From assembly GCA_002402295.1 (NCBI GenBank), contig DHFO01000043.1:1-64000 (forward strand): a DNA stretch of 64,000 nt. The letters are read 5' to 3'. Origin of the DNA: Caldiserica bacterium UBA4822 (lineage in GTDB: Bacteria > Caldisericota > Caldisericia > Cryosericales > Cryosericaceae). The notes beneath the pieces are model-generated. The model searched no databases. It was not told the DNA's origin and was given only the letters and a program-made list of their open reading frames with translations. Position 1 is the stretch's first letter, and each line of letters starts with the position of its first letter. Shown here one piece after another: positions 25,236-34,036 of the stretch. The position numbers and the translations under genes are program-made.

Positions 25236-27146
25236 CTATTCGAGAGCAGACTGTCCCGTGTACAGCTGGTAGTAGCGTCCCCGCTGTGCCAGCAGAGTGT
25301 CATGGTTGCCACGCTCGATGATTTCACCGTGTTCAAGTACAATGATAGCCTTGGCGTTACGCACTGTCGACAGCCGGTGGGCGATGACGAACACCGTTCT
25401 GCCTTCCATGAGAGCGTCCATACCACGCTCAATCAGGCGCTCCGTGCGTGTATCGATGGAGCTGGTCGCCTCATCGAGAATCATGACCGGCGGGTCTGCC
25501 ACGTAGGCGCGCGCGATAGCCAGCAGCTGGCGCTGTCCCTGGGACAGGTTGGCCCCGTCGCCGGTGATGACCGTGTCGTAGCCTTGCGGCAGGCGCCGGA
25601 TGAAGGAGTCGGCACTTGCGCGCCTGGCCGCCAAGACGCACTCCTCGTCGGTGGCGCGAAGACGACCATAGCGTATGTTGTCCATGACTGTACCGGTAAA
25701 CAGGTGGGTATCCTGCAGGACCATGCCCAGTGACCGGCGCAGGTCCTTCTTGTGGATGGACCTGACGTCGATGCCGTCATAGGTGATGATTCCCTGCTGG
25801 ACGTCGTAGAAGCGGTTGATGAGGTTCGTGATGGTCGTCTTGCCCGCACCCGTAGAGCCCACGAAGGCGATCGTCTGTCCGGGTTTGGCATACAGCGAGA
25901 TATCTTTGAGCACTGGCGTGACACCATCGTACGAGAAGGTGACGTGGTCGAAGCGGACGTCGCCGCGCAGTGGTATCAGCGCTGTGTTTCCATCCTCCTG
26001 CGACACCTTCCATGCCCACTCGTTGGTCACCACGTCCTCGGGGGCCTCGACAGGCGTTCCCTCCTCGCTGTTGTCCACTTCGTACGTGACATTGACAAGC
26101 GTCACGGTGCCATCGTCGACTTCCGGCTGGGCGTCCATGACCTCAAAGACCCGCTCGGCGCTGACCAGGGCGGACAGCACGACGCTGAGCTGGTTGGTTG
26201 CCTGGTTGATGGGCTGGGCGACCAGGTACGAGTACTGCAGGAACGCAACCAGAGAGCCGGTGTCCAGCCGGCCATGAATCGCCAGGTAGCCGCCCATGAT
26301 GGCCGCGGTCGCATAGCAGATGCGCCCCAGATTGCCCATGACAGCCATGATGACACCCGAAAGGAACGTGGCGGAAGTAGCGGAGGATCGATACTCGTCG
26401 TTCAGCCCTGCGAATTCGGAGCTGGCAACCTGCTCGTGCCCGAAGACCTTCACCACCTTGAGACCACCGACGATCTCTTCGATGTACCCGTTGACCTCGC
26501 CCAGTGCTCTCTGCTGGGACCGGAAGAAGACCGTGCTCTTCTTGGATATGCTGACGCTCAACATGATCATGCCTGTCAGGAGGGCGGCAGTCACGAGGAA
26601 CAGGATCGGGCTCAGAACGTACATCATGACCAGTGTCCCGACGAAGACCAGGACGCTCGAGACGAGCTGTACGACACTCTGCTCGAGAGCCATCTCGACG
26701 TTGTCCAGGTCGTTGGTGAAGCGGCTCATGAGTTCGCCATGCGTGTGCGTGTCAAAGAAGCACAGCGGCATGTCCTGCATTTTGTCGAACAGGTCTTTGC
26801 GCATGACATTGGCGGTGCGCTGGGCGATGCTCACCATGATGCGTCCCTGGAAGTATGCGGCAATGACGCCCGTCAGGTAGATGCCAGCCAGCAGGAGCAG
26901 CATGCGGCCCAAGCCCGCGAAGTCGCCGGGCACAATATAGTTGTTGACCAGTGGTTTCAGAAAGTAGGAGCCTGCGAGTCCGGCGCCGGTGCTGAGAAGC
27001 AGCATGACAGCCACTGCAATAAGCGCGTAGCGGCTGCGCCCCAGATACGCAAGCAGGCGGCGCGTCGTCGCACCCAGATTCTTGGGCCTCTGGAATCCCA
27101 TGCGGGGTCCACCGCGCGAGGGAATGACCTGGCGTTCGTTAGCCAT
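25236..27146 (-). CDS. heterodimeric ABC exporter subunit with consensus ATPase site
   Basis: 636 aa. An N-terminal basic part is followed by a six-helix ABC_membrane domain (about 35-330) and, after an unusually long acidic linker (about 345-400), a nucleotide-binding domain. That domain has Walker A GSTGAGKTT, Q-loop QDTHLFTGTV, signature LSQGQ, Walker B VMILDEATSSID with the catalytic Glu, and H-loop AHRLST. Start 27146 overlaps the end of the partner gene by 8 nt. With 27139-28905 it should form a TM287/288 or BmrCD-like exporter of drugs or lipids. Controlled by the adjacent MarR-type repressor. Confidence 0.93.
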   Translation of the reverse strand: MANERQVIPSRGGPRMGFQRPKNLGATTRRLLAYLGRSRYALIAVAVMLLLSTGAGLAGSYFLKPLVNNYIVPGDFAGLGRMLLLLAGIYLTGVIAAYFQGRIMVSIAQRTANVMRKDLFDKMQDMPLCFFDTHTHGELMSRFTNDLDNVEMALEQSVVQLVSSVLVFVGTLVMMYVLSPILFLVTAALLTGMIMLSVSISKKSTVFFRSQQRALGEVNGYIEEIVGGLKVVKVFGHEQVASSEFAGLNDEYRSSATSATFLSGVIMAVMGNLGRICYATAAIMGGYLAIHGRLDTGSLVAFLQYSYLVAQPINQATNQLSVVLSALVSAERVFEVMDAQPEVDDGTVTLVNVTYEVDNSEEGTPVEAPEDVVTNEWAWKVSQEDGNTALIPLRGDVRFDHVTFSYDGVTPVLKDISLYAKPGQTIAFVGSTGAGKTTITNLINRFYDVQQGIITYDGIDVRSIHKKDLRRSLGMVLQDTHLFTGTVMDNIRYGRLRATDEECVLAARRASADSFIRRLPQGYDTVITGDGANLSQGQRQLLAIARAYVADPPVMILDEATSSIDTRTERLIERGMDALMEGRTVFVIAHRLSTVRNAKAIIVLEHGEIIERGNHDTLLAQRGRYYQLYTGQSALE

Positions 27147-28905
27147 TGACGATCACCCCCTCCATCTGTGAGGCACAGATTGCCTGGTAGACCGGATTTG
27201 TCGCCAGTAGCTCCTCGTGGCTGCCAATGCCCACGACGCGTCCATCGTCCAGGACGACAATCTTGTCAGTCTCCTGCACGGAGCTGATACGCTGAGCGAT
27301 AATGATGATGGTCGTGCCCTTCAGGTTGTTGCGGAACGAGGCGCGTATCTGCGCTTCAGTTGCCGTGTCGACAGCGCTTGTGCTGTCGTCCATGATAAGA
27401 ATGCGAGGCTTCTTGAGCAGGGCGCGCGCGATGCACAGCCTTTGCTTCTGCCCACCCGAGACATTGACGCCGCCCTGGCCCAGGTCGGTGTCATAGCCGT
27501 CAGGAAACGCCATGATGAAGTCATGGGCCTGCGCGTTGCGGGCGGCCTCCTCTATCTCCTTGTCCGTTGCGCTGGAGTTGCCCCAGCGCAGGTTGTCCCG
27601 GATGGTGCCTGAGAACAGCACATTGTTCTGAAGGACGACACCGATACCGCTGCGCAAGGTAGCGAGCTTGTAATCGCGCACGTCTACGCCGCTCACCAGA
27701 ACCTGTCCGGCTGTGACGTCGTACAGCCGGGGAATCAGGTTGACCAGCGTCGACTTGCCCGCGCCCGTGCCTCCCACGATGGCGACGAACTCACCCGGCC
27801 GGATGGACAGACTGATATCGGACAGGACGTTTTCACCCTTGCCGGATGCCGTGTACTTGAAATCGACGTGCTGGAACTCAACGCTGCCTTCGTCAACGAC
27901 AGGCCCGCTGTCCGCGGACGCGCCTCCCGCGGCAAGGGCAGGAGTGGCGTCTGAAATGTCCGGTACTGTGTCCAGCACCTCGATGATGCGTTCCGCGCTG
28001 GCCTGTGCCCGCGTCGACATCATCAAAATCATCGAGATGTTGAGGACACTCATGAGAATCTGCATGATGTAGCTGATGAACCCGATCAGTTCGCCCGTGC
28101 CCATCGTGTGCAGGCCCACCATGCGGCCGCCAAACCAGATGGCGGCGACCGTCGTGGCGTTGAGCACGAAGGTCATGATGGGCATGATGGTCACAACGAG
28201 GTGCCCCGCCCGGACCGCCGTTCCCGACAGGTCATCGTTGGACTTCTTGAACTTGCGCTTCTCGTGGTTTTCGCGGACGAACGCCTTGACCACGCGAATG
28301 CCGATGAGGTTCTCCTCAATAGTGCCATTGACCGCGTCAATGCGCACCTGAACCTCACGGAACAGGCGCTGCGCTCGGGTCACGACCAGCGCGATACCGG
28401 CGACCAGCAGGGGAATGGCGATGAACAGAATGATGGACAGCCTGGCGTTGATGACGATGGCAAAGATGAGTGCACAGATGAGCATGAGCGGAGCGCGTGT
28501 CAGCAAGCGCATGCTCATGAGCAGAGTGTTCTGAAGCTGAGTCACATCGTTAGTCAGGCGTGTCACCAGCGACGCAGTGCTGAATGTGTCGATGTTGCTA
28601 AACGAGAACGTCTGGACTTTGTCAAACAGCGCCTGGCGCAGGTTGGCACCGAATCCCTGGCTGGCTACGGCCGCGACCCTGTGGTTCATGGAGCCAAAGA
28701 ACATGGCCACCAGTGCCAGGCCGATCATCAGGGTACCAATCTGCAGGATAAGGTTCAGGTCCATCTTGGGGATGGCCGTGTCGACGATTCTGCCCATCAG
28801 CAAGGGCATGGATAACTCACAGGTTACATCGATAGCCACTAGAAACGGCGACGCGACGACCAACCGCCGGTACTGGCCCAGGTACTGCCATAACTTCTTG
28901 ATCAA
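27139..28905 (-). CDS. heterodimeric ABC exporter subunit with degenerate ATPase site
   Basis: 588 aa. The membrane domain covers about 15-310; the nucleotide-binding domain has Walker A GGTGAGKST, signature VSGGQ and Walker B ILIMDDSTSAVD. The residue after the Walker B Asp is Asp, not Glu, so the consensus catalytic Glu is missing. This asymmetry is the hallmark of heterodimeric exporters in which one site binds but hardly hydrolyses ATP. The H-loop AQRISS has Gln for His, a second sign of a degenerate site. Its start overlaps the marR stop by 4 nt. Confidence 0.93.
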   Translation of the reverse strand: MIKKLWQYLGQYRRLVVASPFLVAIDVTCELSMPLLMGRIVDTAIPKMDLNLILQIGTLMIGLALVAMFFGSMNHRVAAVASQGFGANLRQALFDKVQTFSFSNIDTFSTASLVTRLTNDVTQLQNTLLMSMRLLTRAPLMLICALIFAIVINARLSIILFIAIPLLVAGIALVVTRAQRLFREVQVRIDAVNGTIEENLIGIRVVKAFVRENHEKRKFKKSNDDLSGTAVRAGHLVVTIMPIMTFVLNATTVAAIWFGGRMVGLHTMGTGELIGFISYIMQILMSVLNISMILMMSTRAQASAERIIEVLDTVPDISDATPALAAGGASADSGPVVDEGSVEFQHVDFKYTASGKGENVLSDISLSIRPGEFVAIVGGTGAGKSTLVNLIPRLYDVTAGQVLVSGVDVRDYKLATLRSGIGVVLQNNVLFSGTIRDNLRWGNSSATDKEIEEAARNAQAHDFIMAFPDGYDTDLGQGGVNVSGGQKQRLCIARALLKKPRILIMDDSTSAVDTATEAQIRASFRNNLKGTTIIIIAQRISSVQETDKIVVLDDGRVVGIGSHEELLATNPVYQAICASQMEGVIVNG

Positions 28906-29408
28906 TGCACTTCCTCCTGCTTCATGAACTTCGGCGGCTGGACACCCAGCTCTTCCAGATTCCGGACCATGCGGTGGTAGTAGCCCGCCAGCTCCTTGCG
29001 CTCTTCGAGCGAAAAGCCGCGAAACATCCCCATATCGACGTGCCGGAAGGCGCGGATGCAGTCGTCAACCAGTCTATGTCCCTTTTCGGTGATAGCAATC
29101 CGGTTGCGGCGCAGGTCGCGTGGGTCGGGGATGCGTGTGACCAGCTCTGCCCGTTCCATGCGCTTGATGGAGATGGCTACCGTCGCGGGACTGACTCCCA
29201 GGGCCTCGGCAAACTGCTTCTGGTCCCAGTCGGCGCCATCCCCCTGGTCCCGCAGCATGAACAGGATGAAGGGCTGCCCCACTTCCGCCAGTCCTCTGCG
29301 GTCCATTTCCTTCCGCAGGCACGCCTTGTGCATCTTGCCCACAGCGCGGAACAACAGCTGGACTTCCTCTTCTCTGTACTCCTCCCTGCCCTCTTGCGGT
29401 TTCTCCAT
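28902..29408 (-). CDS. MarR-family transcriptional regulator
   Basis: 168 aa from ATG 29408, chosen because GAGGTG lies 4 nt upstream; the frame is open further up. The winged helix-turn-helix comprises QKQFAEALGVSPATVAISIK (recognition helix) and a wing IPDPRDLRRNRIAITEKG (the conserved DxRxxR of MarR). Flanking helices form the dimer interface. It is first in an operon with the two ABC exporter genes (4-nt overlap), so it most likely represses that operon and is released by an exported compound. Confidence 0.92.
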   Translation of the reverse strand: MEKPQEGREEYREEEVQLLFRAVGKMHKACLRKEMDRRGLAEVGQPFILFMLRDQGDGADWDQKQFAEALGVSPATVAISIKRMERAELVTRIPDPRDLRRNRIAITEKGHRLVDDCIRAFRHVDMGMFRGFSLEERKELAGYYHRMVRNLEELGVQPPKFMKQEEVH

Positions 29409-29446
29409 TTTCACCTCGGTTCGTCCCGGCAGATACATAGCCGGCA

Positions 29447-29466
29447 AACTAATAGGTTACAGTATA
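29447..29466 (-). promoter_or_regulatory. marR-ABC operon promoter with operator candidate
   Basis: On the minus strand TATACT (29466-29461) is followed at once by GTAACCTATTAGTTTG. CTATTAG with its flanks forms an imperfect palindrome AACCTATTAGTT over the expected start site, where a MarR dimer could block polymerase. TATACTGTAAC is also present at 40440. Confidence 0.45.
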
Positions 29467-29631
29467 CCCCTTTGGTCAGAGGAACAAGAGGAAGGATGGA
29501 GAAGAGAGGGAACAGGAATGTCCCCGCGTTGGGCGGTATGGTTCAGATTGTTGTGGCTCCTGCCCGTGAGAGCCACTGGGAGACACCCACCTCTTCCCAT
29601 CTGGCGACGAGCCGGGCTCTCGGCTGTCAGG

Positions 29632-30187
29632 TTGTTGCTATTGCTGCGAGGAACTCCCAGATGGTGGTGCAGGCGTCGATGCCGAGGGCAGTTGGTGCTG
29701 GTGCATTGCGGTGCAGGCCAGCACCGCCGGGCTAGACATGGCCACCGCCGTCGATGCCATAGAGGATGACCTCGAGACCGTTCTGCGGGTTCGTGCCTCT
29801 TCCTTCCAGGAGCGGGTCGTTCCGGTACAGTCCTCGGCCGGCAGGTACGCTGTGGGCAGCACGTCCGTGCAGCCGTCATGGCGCGCCCAGAACTGCATGG
29901 TGTCCGGGACCGACAGGACTCTCGCTCGTTCTTCGCCGAAGGCCTGAACCTCGCCGCCGATCCACGGAACAATGGGGTCCTCCGTGCTGTGTACCATGAG
30001 TACAGGAATTGGGTGCAGGGGTGCCGTGTGCGCAAGATGCTGCGGCAGGCTGCCCGCAACCGGCGCGATGGCTGCGATTCTGTTGGAAAGCTCACATCGC
30101 AGCCGGTCTGTCATCATTCCGCCATTCGACATGCCGGTTGCGAAGACACGGCTCCCGTCCACGCCGCAGGATTGTTCACACGATCTG
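29632..30187 (-). pseudogene. PHB-depolymerase/LpqC-like esterase, broken
   Basis: The frame carries RVFATGMSNGGMMTDRL, with the nucleophile Ser in GMSNGG, then IAAIAPVAGSLPQ, IPVLMVHSTEDPIVPW (acid Asp) and DTMQFWARHDGC, all typical of feruloyl esterase/PHB depolymerase family secreted hydrolases. Near 29800 the family sequence moves to another frame, EVILYGIDGGGHV-stop-PGG, where the invariant GHVWPGG Trp is TAG. The N-terminal part is lost at the palindrome 30188-30232. Three independent lesions show a dead gene. Confidence 0.8.
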
Positions 30188-30232
30188 CAATTGTGAATCC
30201 CTTGGTGCCAGGCACCAAGGGATTCACAATTG
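30188..30232. repeat. 45-nt perfect palindrome at the rlmN 3' end
   Basis: Two 22-nt arms (CAATTGTGAATCCCTTGGTG, then CC, and the exact complement) flank one base at 30210. The rlmN stop codon lies inside the right arm. It can serve as a terminator for rlmN, but its length and its place at the truncation point of the esterase gene also suit a mobile palindromic element. Confidence 0.75.
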
Positions 30233-31288
30233 GGTTGCATCAGGAGGTCTCGCCTCTCCCGCCAGCTGCCCGCAGGCGGCGCCGACGTCACCGCCAAAGC
30301 TCACGCGGCGTGTCCAGGGGATGCCGTGGGCGGTGAGTATGTCCTCGAAGGTGGCGAGGGTGCGCCCGGTGGGGCCCATGAATGCATTCCAGTGGCCGTA
30401 GGCGTCACGGGTCGGGTTGTAGGTCAAGAGGTTGACGAGGCCGAGGCGGGAAACGTTGGGCCACGTGCGAAGGAGGTCAGCAAGGCGGTGCGCGTCCTCC
30501 GGGCTGTCATTGATGCCGCCCAGCAGAAGGTACTCGAGCATCAGGCGTCGGTTGGTGACGGCGACGTAGCGGTCCAGCGCGGGCATCAGGGCACTCAGGG
30601 GATACGTGCGGTTGATGGGCATCAGCTGAGAGCGAAGGGCATCGGTCGGGGCATGGAGCGAAACGGCCAGGTTGACCTGCCATTGTTCCTGGGTGAAGTG
30701 TTCGATGCTGGGCACGATGCCGCTGGTCGAGACCGAAATGCGCCGCTGCCCAAGTCCCAGGGCGTCAGGGTCGTTGAGCAGCAGGATGGCGCGCCGCATG
30801 TGTTCGTAGGTGAGGAAAGGTTCCCCCATGCCCATGAAGACGACGTTGGTCACCTTCTCGCCGGCTGCCTTGAGCTGGCGCGCGAAGAACAGTACCTGGT
30901 CGACAATCTCGAAGGGTGTCAGCGTGCGCTGGAAGCCAAGGTGCCCCGTGGCGCAGAACGTACAGCCGATCTGGCACCCTGCCTCAGTGGAGACGCAGAC
31001 GGTGCGGCTGCCGTTCTCATGGGGAATGAGCACACTCTCGATGGGCAAGCTGTCTTGTGTCAAGAACAAGTCCTTGTCCGCGCCGTCAGGAGAGCGGCGG
31101 GTTGTTTCCAGCCGCAGTTCATCGAACGGCATCCTGCCTGCGAGCTCCTGCCGCAGCGGGCGCGGAATGGTGGGGATGTCATCATATCCGTGTGCTAGGT
31201 CCCGGTACACCGCCAGTTCGATTTGCTTCGCGCGGTAGGCGGGTTGTCCCAGTTCGTGCAGCACGGTGCCCAATCTGTCCAAGTCCAT
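30224..31288 (-). CDS. rlmN: 23S rRNA (adenine2503-C2)/tRNA methyltransferase, radical SAM
   Basis: 354 aa from ATG 31288, the normal length; the longer upstream frame has no homology. It methylates A2503 of 23S rRNA and A37 of some tRNAs. The radical SAM cluster motif CQIGCTFCATGHLGF (CxxxCxxC) is present, with VFMGMGEPFLTYEHM and SISTSG-like VSTSGIVPSI, plus the N-terminal helical domain. The second catalytic Cys should be near the C-terminus (GAACGQLAGE). There is no Shine-Dalgarno, and a -10 box ends 6 nt before the ATG. Confidence 0.95.
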   Translation of the reverse strand: MDLDRLGTVLHELGQPAYRAKQIELAVYRDLAHGYDDIPTIPRPLRQELAGRMPFDELRLETTRRSPDGADKDLFLTQDSLPIESVLIPHENGSRTVCVSTEAGCQIGCTFCATGHLGFQRTLTPFEIVDQVLFFARQLKAAGEKVTNVVFMGMGEPFLTYEHMRRAILLLNDPDALGLGQRRISVSTSGIVPSIEHFTQEQWQVNLAVSLHAPTDALRSQLMPINRTYPLSALMPALDRYVAVTNRRLMLEYLLLGGINDSPEDAHRLADLLRTWPNVSRLGLVNLLTYNPTRDAYGHWNAFMGPTGRTLATFEDILTAHGIPWTRRVSFGGDVGAACGQLAGEARPPDATQL

Positions 31289-31294
31289 GATGTC

Positions 31295-31300
31295 ACTATA
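31295..31300 (-). promoter_or_regulatory. -10 box of rlmN, leaderless arrangement
   Basis: TATAGT on the minus strand is followed by GACATC and then ATG. Six nt between the -10 and the codon places the start of transcription at or next to the A of ATG. Confidence 0.5.
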
Positions 31301-31475
31301 GCCGTGTTCTGATGGAGTGGCTGAAGAATTGGAGTCAGACAATGAAGTACGGGTATTTCGTGCCTCGAAAGGGTCATGAACGCATACGGAGTGAAGATTG
31401 TCCATCTGAATACTGGCACGAATGCTGGAAGCCCAAGAAGGATTCCAGGTATACCTTCCGTCTGGATTTTCGTGG

Positions 31476-31868
31476 TCATGAGGCCCTGGGCAACCCACTG
31501 TGCCAATTCGTAGAAACCACGAGCGTTGAGCACCAGCCAACAACGAGAAACATGCATAGAAAGGGACGCATCTGTGCGCGTTTTTCAACGGCCATCAACA
31601 GGAAACCAAAGCCGACGAACGGAGTGACATACGGTGCGATGAACAATAGTACGTCTGGCCCGCCGATTCCGAACACGGCTGATATGTACCCTAGCACGGT
31701 TGCCAGAATGGGCCACAACCAGAACCACTTGATGGCTTTCTTGCAGAGACCTGTCATACTGCCGCTGCGTGGATTGTCAGAAATCTTCTTCGCATCCACG
31801 GTCGGCACAACAGTCTTGTGGAAACATGTATCTCGGGTGATGCTCGGACCTGCAGCTGGACGCTGCAC
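31476..31868 (-). CDS. small membrane protein of unknown function
   Basis: 130 codons from GTG 31868 (ATG 31757 is an alternative start). Three hydrophobic segments are visible (WFWLWPILATVLGYISAVFG, VLLFIAPYVTPFVGFGFLLM, PFLCMFLVVGWCSTLVV). There is no strong ribosome-binding site at either start. It stands alone upstream of rlmN at the edge of the accessory block. I do not recognise the family. The opposite strand has an open frame over the same DNA, but its translation lacks any protein character. Confidence 0.45.
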   Translation of the reverse strand: MQRPAAGPSITRDTCFHKTVVPTVDAKKISDNPRSGSMTGLCKKAIKWFWLWPILATVLGYISAVFGIGGPDVLLFIAPYVTPFVGFGFLLMAVEKRAQMRPFLCMFLVVGWCSTLVVSTNWHSGLPRAS

Positions 31869-31920
31869 CGAAAGCTAACACCGGCCAAAGTTAACACTTG
31901 ACCCCCATGAACAGTCGTTG

Positions 31921-32868
31921 TCAGTCTGATAGACGCATTTGTACCCGATAGGACAGCAGCAGTGCATAAGCGAACGGTATGATCAGAGGAATGAACCATG
32001 TGGCGTAGGTAGCAATCCACCCACTATTGCGTGTAGAGGTATGCATCAACACCAGCACGTATCCCCAGGCGGCAAGGGAGAATCCAGACGCGAGAGCTAC
32101 AACCCGCAGGCATCTCACGCGGATGCGAGAGGCAAGTAGCATGCTCCCGTGCGCGATGGTCAAAGGAAAGAGTCGTATGATGGTTTCATGCACGCAGGAG
32201 ATGAGAGCCTGAATACGGATGCTTCGCAGTAGTTCCGGTGAAGGCTTGAGGAGCGAGAAGTCAAAGGTGGCAAGCTGCCCTTCCTCGTAGAACCTGAATG
32301 AAGAACTGACTGACCAGACAAAGGCCAGCACAATCAGGAGAGCGAAAGAGACTGACGCAGCCACGGAGCGCCAGGCCTTTGGCGATGGCTTTCTGAGAAA
32401 AGGATTCGTACCATCTCGAGCTTTGCTGATCATCCTGGCCGATTCGCCATCAAGGATAAACAGACGTATCGCAAGCATGAGATCTGTCACAAGAGGCGGG
32501 ATCACACGCAGCATCAGTTCAGAAAGTCCCGTTGCCGGTAACAGTGTTCCTGCATAGATCAGCAGCATGAACGCGTGCACGACACTAACTGCTCCGAGAG
32601 AGCCGAGGACAGCATTGAGTGTGGCGGGACCGCCGTAGCGACGGGATGAAAGCAGGAGCAAGACCGCCACGCAGAGGAGTGTCGCCAGCGCAAACCACAG
32701 ATACCCATGCCACGGGTCTGTCCGTTGAGAGAACATGCAGACAACTCCTTCCAGGATGAGGAACCCGAGACTGGTCAGTGCAAGAGAGATGGCGACCATC
32801 TGCCTGTTGTGTTTGTCCTCGAATGCCTCCGGATTCACATTGGTTTCCTCATTACGTTCAGGTTTCAC
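31921..32868 (-). CDS. polytopic membrane protein of unknown function
   Basis: 315 aa. GTG 32868 is set by AAGGAGGT 6 nt upstream; the frame extends further but runs through a hairpin at 32892-32933. About seven or eight membrane helices (MVAISLALTSLGFLILEGVV, YLWFALATLLCVAVLLLLSS, AVSVVHAFMLLIYAGTLL, SFALLIVLAFVWSVSSSF and others near the end). There are no charged catalytic motifs. It belongs to the membrane-protein-rich accessory block, but I see no RAW motif. Function unknown. Confidence 0.7.
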   Translation of the reverse strand: MKPERNEETNVNPEAFEDKHNRQMVAISLALTSLGFLILEGVVCMFSQRTDPWHGYLWFALATLLCVAVLLLLSSRRYGGPATLNAVLGSLGAVSVVHAFMLLIYAGTLLPATGLSELMLRVIPPLVTDLMLAIRLFILDGESARMISKARDGTNPFLRKPSPKAWRSVAASVSFALLIVLAFVWSVSSSFRFYEEGQLATFDFSLLKPSPELLRSIRIQALISCVHETIIRLFPLTIAHGSMLLASRIRVRCLRVVALASGFSLAAWGYVLVLMHTSTRNSGWIATYATWFIPLIIPFAYALLLSYRVQMRLSD

Positions 32869-32891
32869 AGGTGACCTCCTTTGCCATTCCC

Positions 32892-32933
32892 GTCCCTGCC
32901 AGGGATCTGTTGAAGTACCTCCCTGGCAGGGAC
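32892..32933. terminator. 14-bp hairpin upstream of the membrane protein gene
   Basis: GTCCCTGCCAGGGA (32892-32905) pairs with 32920-32933; loop 14 nt. On the minus strand it stands between the CehA-like fragment and this gene, 24 nt before the start codon. Confidence 0.5.
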
Positions 32934-33034
32934 GGTACATCATGCTTAGTGTTTCGTCGAGGTCTCAGTCAGTCCTTTCTTCACCGACGCGAAGTCAGCG
33001 TCGTATGATGACTTTCGGAGAGTGACACCGATCC

Positions 33035-33760
33035 TCAGTTACTTGTGCCGATAAACACCGGATTGACCAGACAGTATCCGGACTGAATTCCGTTGCTATA
33101 CACTACCTCTGCACGGATGTAGCAGTTCTGAGAAACGGTCATAGGGATCGTTGTCGTGAAATTGCTGATTCCATCGAGAGAAACGTTCTGCGTGACGGCT
33201 ATACCGTTCTTCTTGATGATCTTCACCTGCGCATTCGTATACCCTTTCGTCGACAAAGGAGTACCGGTAACAAACACAGAGACAGTACTGTTGCGCAGAA
33301 CGGTTGTGTGGCTCCCCGGGTAGAAGCCATTGACCGTGGCTGCCGCGAATGATCCATCAGAGGATGCAGTCGATCTCCCATTGCGGATGGCATCCCATAC
33401 AACGGATGGCGACGTTCCGGGAGCAGAGTAACTGCCCGTGTAGATGTAGTTCATGTTGGCTGCCCATCCAGCGCTGCTGGAAGTGTGGACATCGCTGTTA
33501 GCCATGCCCACGCACCAGTAGTTCCCCGCGATTTCATCACCCAGTTTGCTGAGGAGCTGCTGGTCCCACCTGGCTATAGCATTGGCGTTGGGACTGGATT
33601 CATTACTCATGATTTCAAGACCGTTCCATGGCGCTGCATTCCAGTCGCTCCAAGGAATGCCAATACCCAGAGCATTCTTGTACGGATGCGCCACAACGCC
33701 AAATCCCCCTGCTCCGATCACATTGTTAATCAGACTCTGGCATGTGCCATTCCCATTCAA
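33035..33760 (-). pseudogene. CehA-like PHP metallohydrolase, N-terminally truncated copy
   Basis: 241 codons that parallel the last 250 residues of the 34961-36544 protein: GAGGFGVVAHPY, WNGLEIMSNE, VGMANSDVH (PHP metal-binding His/Asp), ANMNYIYTGSYSAPGTSPS and SSDGSFAAATVNG. The N-terminal metal site (DGHVHTQ) and signal peptide are missing; an in-frame stop lies at about 33795. This is a partial duplication of the neighbouring gene. It could be expressed only from an internal TTG, so I call it a pseudogene. Confidence 0.65.
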
Positions 33761-34036
33761 TGTGCCAAAACGAGGTTCAATTCCATGAATCGTGGGTCAA
33801 TTGCCAGACAGGGGGTCCAAGTTCGGATCGGAACCCTCTTTCATGTTGGTCGGGCTATGACGCTGAGTTGTGCCGCCACTGCTGGAGTGGCGCACGAGAG
33901 TCCCGATACTCGGTGACGCAGAGAACGCACCATAGCATCAAGGGTCCTCGCTCACCTTTGCGCTTGTCTCTTCACGGTCCATACTGTCTTCCTCGGTCCA
34001 AATGGTTAGGACTTCTCCTCGCTATTGTTGCGGTGT

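Noticed and set aside
25752..27149. 465-codon open frame on the plus strand
   Set aside because: Antisense to the ABC exporter gene; translation is His/Asp/Arg-rich and without domains, a codon-bias shadow.
31312..31878. 188-codon open frame on the plus strand upstream of rlmN
   Set aside because: The minus-strand frame over the same DNA encodes clear membrane helices; this one has none and no ribosome-binding site.
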